Origin: JBLNDJ01 sp050261515
GTDB lineage: Bacteria > Acidobacteriota > Terriglobia > Bryobacterales > Bryobacteraceae
NCBI GenBank assembly: GCA_050261515.1
Contig: JBLNDJ010000022.1
Span: 1 to 8,647, forward strand
Direction of reading: 5' to 3'
DNA length: 8,647 bases
Part shown: piece after piece, positions 4,897-8,647 of the stretch
Position numbering within the stretch: the first letter of the stretch is position 1
Layout of the letters: every line of letters begins with the position of its first letter
Made by a program: the position numbers and the translations under genes
The notes under the pieces: model-generated
Databases searched by the model: none
What the model was told of the DNA's origin: nothing
The model's input: only the letters and a program-made list of their open reading frames with translations

Positions 4897-6420
4897 ATGC
4901 AGTCTCTGCTCTTCCCGCAATTGACTAAAGAGGCCCCGCCGCCGGCCGCCGATCCGCTGTTCATGCGTCTGACGCCGGCACGGCCGAACCGTTGGCGCAG
5001 TTTCTCCCTCTCAATTGGTATTCACGTACTAGGGTTACTATTACTCCCCCCACTTACGGAGCAGATTACCCAACCTAGCGACCGAGAGCTATGGCGGCGC
5101 CAGCAGAGGTTACTCCGGACTTTGCACATACGTATCCCGGAGCAGCTCTATGTAGCTTCATCGGCCGCGAACGAGCTTTCGAAGAAGAAAGTGGTGCTGC
5201 GGCCCGAGAAATCTCGCGCTGCGCGCGGCGAGAGCGGCATGGCGGGCCTGCGGGAGCCGGCGCGGCCCCAAGGCGCGCCCAGGAGACGGTTTCAGCTGCC
5301 GCCGCTGCCGCGCCGCATGAAAACCGCGCAAACGATCCTGCAACCCCAGTTCGCGCCGGATATGCCGCCCGAAGCGGCCATTAACCTGCCCGAAGTCTTC
5401 TTCTGGGCGCCGCGGACCGAGCTGCCGCGCTACGTGAAGCCTTTCCAGATGCCGGGATACACTGTCCGGCCTACGCAGCCGCGAGTGCTGGATGCGCCCC
5501 CGAAGCTCGAAGTCCCTACGGCCGAGCCGGCGCCGGTGAGCGTTCCCCCGACTCCGGATTTTCTGCACGTGCTCCAGACGGTGGCGGGCTCGCGGCTCCC
5601 GCTTAAGACAGCGGACTCCGATAACGCGCCGGGGCCATCGGCCATCTCGGCCGAGCAGGCCGCGGGCGACCCCACCACGCTGCTATCGCTCGCGCGCGAG
5701 GCACAGCGGATGCGCGAGTTCCTCAGCGTGCCGCCCGGCAACCAGTTGGGGCAACTGTCCGAAGGCGGCCCGGGAGGGCGGATCACCGGAGCCGAGGGAG
5801 GCGGCGGCAGGGGCGTGGGAGGCAGAGGACTTTCGGGAACCGGCACGGGCGGCGGCGGCAAAGCGGGCCCGGACGATATCGGCGCGGGCGGAGACGCGCT
5901 CAGTCCGGAGGCTATCGGCGCCGCGGCGGTCGCCGCGGCTCAGGCCACGCGCATACAGCGTCCGGTCAACGGCGTGTTCGACGTCGTCGTGCAGTCGTCG
6001 GGCCTCGAGGGCTTCCCCGAAAGCGCGGGCGTGCTCTCCGGCAAGCCGGTGTATTCCGTCTTCGTACAGGCGGGGGCGGCCAAGGACTGGATCATGCAGT
6101 ACTGCATTCCGGCCTCCGACGACCGTCCGGTCGAGGTCTCGGGCGCCGTCGTGCGGCTCACCGGAACGTCGCCCCTGACCGCGCCTTATCCGTACCTGAC
6201 CATGCGGCCCGCCCTCAGGCCGCGCCCTGGACGCTACGTGATGGTGCACGGCGCTGTGACGGCCAGCGGCCTGTTCGAGGACCTGCGCGTGCTCGGCGTT
6301 ACCGACGCTTACGAAACGGCGGTGGTGCTGGCTGTACTCGAGCAGTGGAGACTCCGGCCCGCGATGCGCGACGGCAAGCCGGTCAAGGTGGAAATCCTGC
6401 TGGCGATTCCGGCGGAGTAA
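4897..6420 (+). CDS. TonB-like energy transducer with long Pro/Gly-rich linker
   Basis: A 507-residue envelope protein. A cytoplasmic N-terminus of about 35 residues is followed by one membrane helix (about 36-53, FSLSIGIHVLGLLLLPPL). Next come a basic stretch (66-80), a long Pro-rich periplasmic region (about 115-225) and a Gly-rich linker (about 284-332). A conserved unit follows at about 355-445 (GVLSGKPVYSVFVQAGAAKD, WIMQYCIP). The C-terminal TonB-type domain (about 448-505) carries HGAVTASGLFEDLRVLGVTD, EQWRLRPAMRDGKPVKVEIL. The dG-v-d / a-l-a-l-e-q-W-r-f-r-P-a-x-x-d-G-k-P-V pattern is the TonB C-domain signature. TonB proteins link the proton-motive force to outer-membrane transporters, but no ExbB/ExbD or receptor is adjacent, so a structural or trans-envelope role is open. 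AAGGA lies 10 nt before ATG. Codons 39-91 use many rare codons, unlike the rest of the gene. Its stop faces the lipoprotein stop. Confidence 0.78.
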   Translation: MQSLLFPQLTKEAPPPAADPLFMRLTPARPNRWRSFSLSIGIHVLGLLLLPPLTEQITQPSDRELWRRQQRLLRTLHIRIPEQLYVASSAANELSKKKVVLRPEKSRAARGESGMAGLREPARPQGAPRRRFQLPPLPRRMKTAQTILQPQFAPDMPPEAAINLPEVFFWAPRTELPRYVKPFQMPGYTVRPTQPRVLDAPPKLEVPTAEPAPVSVPPTPDFLHVLQTVAGSRLPLKTADSDNAPGPSAISAEQAAGDPTTLLSLAREAQRMREFLSVPPGNQLGQLSEGGPGGRITGAEGGGGRGVGGRGLSGTGTGGGGKAGPDDIGAGGDALSPEAIGAAAVAAAQATRIQRPVNGVFDVVVQSSGLEGFPESAGVLSGKPVYSVFVQAGAAKDWIMQYCIPASDDRPVEVSGAVVRLTGTSPLTAPYPYLTMRPALRPRPGRYVMVHGAVTASGLFEDLRVLGVTDAYETAVVLAVLEQWRLRPAMRDGKPVKVEILLAIPAE

Positions 6421-6426
6421 GCCCGC

Positions 6427-7131
6427 TCACCCGATCAGGTTGATCTGCCCGATGCCGCCCGTGATGTCGAGCCGCAACCGGACCTGCGATTTCGCGGCGT
6501 CGTAGGCGTCGTTGAAGAAGTAATCGCCCTCTTTGCGGAGGCCTTGCGCGTCGATGCCGCCGATGCCTCCGGTGGCGTGGACGCGCACGCCCACCTCGCG
6601 CGGCAGCCGCACGGTAGCCTGGCCGACGCCGCCGTGAATCGAGCCTTCGAAGTCGCTGTCCCACGGGCCGCGCAGGTCGAGCTTCAGCTCGCCGGCGCCG
6701 ATCGCCACTTCGAGGCGCCGGACGTTCATGCCCGATAGCTTCAGATCGCCCTGGCCCGCGCCAAGGTTCACGCGAAGGTCGAGCGGGACGCGATCGTTCA
6801 GGCGGAGGTCCCAGCGGTTGTCCTGCTCACCGGTGGCAAAACCGCGGATCGGAGGCTGCCGGACGGTGAGGTAGCCGCGGCCCCCGCTGACGTCGTATTT
6901 CACCTCAGGACGCCACTCGGCGACGCTGTAGTGGAACTCGCCGTCGAGCAAGTTCCCGCCATGGCCTTCGATGCGGAGGTCGCCGGCGCCCATTTCCACC
7001 TGAATGCGCACTTTTTGGGCGGCGCCGAGTTCGACGGCGCGGGTTTCCGACGTCTCGCGCCGCTCGTAACGGACACAGCCGGAGGCGGCCAGTGCCGCGG
7101 CCGCCAGGCATACGATGCGGGCAGTCCTCAT
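6427..7131 (-). CDS. Lipoprotein with toast_rack-like beta-repeat domain
   Basis: A 234-residue probable lipoprotein. The N-terminus has a signal peptide (MRTARIVCLAAAALAASG) and Cys19 as the lipidation residue; the lipobox is acceptable, with Ala rather than Leu at -3. The rest is all-beta and repetitive. GAG/GGxG turns followed by short alternating strands recur at about residues 47 (MGAGDLRIEG), 123 (LGAGQGDLKLSG), 144 (IGAGELKLDLRG), 166 (HGGVGQATVRL), 188 (TGGIGGIDAQ) and 224 (TGGIGQINLI), a spacing near 21-22 residues through the middle. With the ELGAAQKVRIQVEM start and AEWRPEVKYDVSGGRGYLTV, this matches the toast_rack / LiaF-like domain found in envelope-stress proteins. The exact function is unknown. 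The start ATG has only a weak Shine-Dalgarno (AGG). It converges on the TonB-like gene with 6 nt between stops and no terminator room. Confidence 0.78.
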   Translation of the reverse strand: MRTARIVCLAAAALAASGCVRYERRETSETRAVELGAAQKVRIQVEMGAGDLRIEGHGGNLLDGEFHYSVAEWRPEVKYDVSGGRGYLTVRQPPIRGFATGEQDNRWDLRLNDRVPLDLRVNLGAGQGDLKLSGMNVRRLEVAIGAGELKLDLRGPWDSDFEGSIHGGVGQATVRLPREVGVRVHATGGIGGIDAQGLRKEGDYFFNDAYDAAKSQVRLRLDITGGIGQINLIG

Positions 7132-7214
7132 GCCTGGGGATACGAGCCGTGCCGGACGGTTGTTCCCCGCGCCCTGCGAGTTCCGTTGTTTCGCATCTTC
7201 TTATCTCGGTTAAA

Positions 7215-7246
7215 AGACCCGTATTGTGGTATAAGTTTTAGGGTCT
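7215..7246 (+). promoter_or_regulatory. Extended -10 promoter of the cold-shock gene inside an inverted repeat
   Basis: TGG-TATAAG (7227-7235) is an extended -10 element; the -35 region (about 7207-7213) is poor, as is common for extended -10 promoters. The element sits centrally between AGACCC (7215-7220) and GGGTCT (7241-7246), a perfect 6-bp inverted repeat with a 20-bp spacer whose centre falls at the -10. Transcription would start near 7242, giving a leader of about 88 nt. The repeat could be an operator or part of a leader/cruciform structure. Confidence 0.45.
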
Positions 7247-7255
7247 AGATACTCG

Positions 7256-7273
7256 TGGCCCATTTTGGGTCCA
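7256..7273 (+). promoter_or_regulatory. Hairpin in the cold-shock mRNA leader
   Basis: TGGCCC-ATTTT-GGGTCCA forms six pairs with one bulged T and a 5-nt loop. A second GGGTCC/GGGCCC run at about 7299-7310 could pair with the same segment instead. Cold-shock leaders often switch between such structures; here this is only a possibility. Confidence 0.3.
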
Positions 7274-7329
7274 GCAGGCCGCCGCGAGACGACCGCCGGG
7301 TCCGGGCCCCAAAGAGAAGGATTCAGAGA

Positions 7330-7533
7330 ATGAAGGAAAAAGGTGTAGTGAAGTGGTTCAATGCGGCCAAGGGTTATGGCTTCATTCAGAGAGAAACCGG
7401 CGAAGACGTGTTCGTGCACTATTCCGCCATCGAATCCAGCGGCTATCGCTCGCTCGATGAAGGCGCGCACGTAGAGTTCTCCGTAAAGAAAGGTCCGAAG
7501 GGTCTACAGGCCGAGGAAGTCAAGGTCGTCTAA
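7330..7533 (+). CDS. cspA: Cold-shock domain protein (CspA family)
   Basis: A 67-residue single-stranded RNA/DNA-binding protein of the CspA family, acting in the cytoplasm as an RNA chaperone. It is a complete cold-shock domain of usual length: MKEKGVVKWFNAAKGYGFIQ carries the nucleic-acid-binding aromatics and RNP1 (KGYGFI), and DVFVHY is RNP2. The C-terminal strands VEFSVKKGPKGLQAEEVKVV complete the five-stranded barrel. ATG 7330 has AAGGA 8 nt upstream (7317-7321), and the family begins at this Met. An in-frame GTG at 7255 would add 25 non-conserved residues and is rejected. The gene is single, divergent from the toast_rack lipoprotein, with its own extended -10 promoter and a leader of about 88 nt. 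The paralog number in the genome, and whether cold or growth phase induces it, are unknown. Confidence 0.97.
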   Translation: MKEKGVVKWFNAAKGYGFIQRETGEDVFVHYSAIESSGYRSLDEGAHVEFSVKKGPKGLQAEEVKVV

Positions 7534-7541
7534 ATTCTTGC

Positions 7542-7569
7542 GGGCGGCGCGCCGCAGTCGCCGCCGCCC
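7542..7569 (+). terminator. GC-rich inverted repeat after the cold-shock gene, possible terminator
   Basis: GGGCGGCG (7542-7549) pairs perfectly with CGCCGCCC (7562-7569) around a 12-nt loop, beginning 8 nt after the stop codon. The position suits a terminator, but no T-run follows (ACCCTCCTCAT), so it may be inefficient or Rho-assisted. Confidence 0.4.
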
Positions 7570-7626
7570 ACCCTCCTCATAGATCAGGTCCGTTTCGCGC
7601 GCTATCTGTGTGCCCTGCCGTCCGTC

Positions 7627-7635
7627 TGTGATAAT
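7627..7635 (+). promoter_or_regulatory. Candidate extended -10 promoter for the oxidoreductase gene
   Basis: TGT-GATAAT: GATAAT matches 5 of 6 consensus bases and carries the TG extension. There is no convincing -35. Transcription would start near 7642, only a few bases before the GGAGG (7645-7649), giving a very short leader. Confidence 0.3.
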
Positions 7636-7655
7636 GAAAGCAGCGGAGGGGCTTC

Positions 7656-8647
7656 ATGCAGCAGCGCTTGCTGAATCGCAGGGACCTTTTAAAAGGCGCG
7701 GTGGCTTCGACGGCGGCTTCCGCCCTGACCATGCCGGCGTCGAGCTATGCGCGCGTCCTCGGGGCGAACGACCGCATCAACCTCGCCGTAGTCGGCTGCG
7801 GCAACCGCGGCTACTACATGATGACGAAGTTCCAGGCCTTTCCCGAAGTCAACGTCACCGCGGTCTGCGACGTGTTCGGAGAGAAGGCAGCGCGGGCCGC
7901 ACAAACTGCCGGTGGCGCGCCGCAGTTCTCCGACCACCGCAGGATCATGGAGCGCGGGGACGTGGACGCCGTGCTGGTCGCGACTCCCGATCACTGGCAC
8001 GCGGCCGTTTCGATCGACGCGATGAACGCGGGCAAGGACGTCTACGTCGAAAAGCCGCTCACGTTCCGCCGCGAGGAGGGTCCGGCGATCATCGACGCCG
8101 CCCGGGATAACGAGCGCATCTGCCAGGTCGGACTGCAGCAGCGCTCGGGCGAGGTGTTCCTCCGCGCCAAGCGCGAGATCATCGACGCGGGACTGCTCGG
8201 CAAGGTCAGCACCGTGAGTACGGTCTGGCACTACGGCCCGCCCTACGATCTGGGCGACCGCAGCGAGCCGAAGCCGCCTACACTCGACTGGGACCGCTAC
8301 CTCGGCCAGATCCCCTGGCGGCCCTGGAACCCGCACCAGTATCACCACTACCGCCTGTTTCTCGATTTCGGCGGCGCCTGTATGACGGACCTGTTCACGC
8401 ATTGGATCGACGTGGTCCACATGCTGCTTGGGCGCGACGGCCCGAGGTCGGTGGCCGCGGTGGGCGGCATTTTCGTCGCGAACGACGACCGCACCGCGCC
8501 CGACACAGCCAACATCGTCGCCGAGTACGACGGGTTCACCGTGACGTTCGAATCGACGTCGCTGCCCGGCATGCCTTCCGAGCACCTGGTCTTCTGGGGG
8601 ACGAAGGGAAAGCTCTGGATTTCACGCCTGCGCTTCGAATTCACGCC
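7656..8647 (+). CDS. Tat-exported Gfo/Idh/MocA family oxidoreductase (cut by right edge)
   Basis: NAD(P)-dependent sugar or cyclitol dehydrogenase-like protein; 330 codons are visible, whereas family members of this type are usually about 430-450 residues. A twin-arginine signal opens the protein (NRRDLLKG at 7-14, then a hydrophobic stretch and a likely cleavage near SSYA at 29-32), so it should act in the periplasm. The Rossmann domain follows: INLAVVGCGNRG (41-52), VTAVCD (67-72), VDAVLVATPDHWHA (103-116), then the family motif EKPL with catalytic-type Lys133. The C-terminal domain begins with GKVSTVSTVWHY and contains DLFTHWIDVVH (Asp245, His249, Asp252), the usual substrate/metal-site cluster. 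ATG 7656 is supported by GGAGG 6 nt upstream. Tat-type members bind their nucleotide before export and often act in glycan breakdown; no substrate can be assigned here. It follows the cold-shock gene but is probably transcribed separately. Confidence 0.93.
   Translation, partial: MQQRLLNRRDLLKGAVASTAASALTMPASSYARVLGANDRINLAVVGCGNRGYYMMTKFQAFPEVNVTAVCDVFGEKAARAAQTAGGAPQFSDHRRIMERGDVDAVLVATPDHWHAAVSIDAMNAGKDVYVEKPLTFRREEGPAIIDAARDNERICQVGLQQRSGEVFLRAKREIIDAGLLGKVSTVSTVWHYGPPYDLGDRSEPKPPTLDWDRYLGQIPWRPWNPHQYHHYRLFLDFGGACMTDLFTHWIDVVHMLLGRDGPRSVAAVGGIFVANDDRTAPDTANIVAEYDGFTVTFESTSLPGMPSEHLVFWGTKGKLWISRLRFEFT

Noticed and set aside
3616..5040. Shared 12-mer CTAGGGTTACTA (minus strand at 3616-3627, plus strand at 5029-5040)
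   Set aside because: A 12-bp match between two places is expected several times by chance in a window this size on both strands; the flanks do not match.
7689..8585. Minus-strand open frame (298 codons) opposite the oxidoreductase gene
   Set aside because: The plus strand encodes an unmistakable Gfo/Idh/MocA protein; the antisense frame is a GC-driven shadow.

Overview
The window is a GC-rich bacterial chromosome segment (above 60% GC by eye) in which every gene runs on Shine-Dalgarno signals and bacterial operon spacing. An Acidobacteriota origin (Bryobacter/Solibacter side) is the best guess. The reasons are a Tad locus with a 'GQDLVEYTLLLAF'-type Flp pilin, a Tat-exported Gfo/Idh/MocA oxidoreductase, a toast_rack-type lipoprotein and a Gly/Pro-rich TonB-like protein. 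This is inference; no marker gene is present. I see no mobile element, CRISPR array, rRNA or tRNA.

Left half (1-3608, minus strand): the 5' end of a Flp/Tad pilus operon. In transcription order it holds a PilZ-domain protein (3608-3228), a polytopic GT-C-like membrane protein (3243-1633, overlapping the PilZ gene by 16 nt), a structured leader (about 1632-1405), a 59-residue Flp pilin (1404-1225), two perfect hairpins (1200-1171 and 1151-1134), CpaB (1119-244) and the N-terminus of a CpaC/RcpA-type secretin (from GTG at 247, running off the left edge). The secretin start and the cpaB stop overlap as GTGA. CpaF, TadB/TadC and related genes would be expected beyond the left edge.

Middle (3609-4896): a 409-nt, relatively AT-rich divergent intergenic region with two GGTTAACC palindromes, one lying in a candidate -35 box of the PilZ operon. 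A NarL/FixJ-type response regulator (4018-4770) reads to the right, followed by a GC-rich hairpin.

Right half (4897-8647): a TonB-like protein with an N-terminal membrane anchor (4897-6420), whose early codons form a striking patch of rare codons. It converges, with a 6-nt gap, on a toast_rack lipoprotein (7131-6427, minus). Divergent from that lipoprotein is a cold-shock protein (7330-7533) with an extended -10 promoter flanked by an inverted repeat. The window ends inside a Tat-signal Gfo/Idh/MocA family oxidoreductase (7656 to the right edge).

The most interesting idea is that a PilZ protein (c-di-GMP binding) and a GT-C-like transferase, translationally coupled and placed just before the pilin gene, form a c-di-GMP-linked module acting on the Flp pilus or its surface glycan. 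The pilin gene itself sits between conspicuous RNA or DNA inverted repeats. These are hypotheses; the gene identities themselves are well supported.
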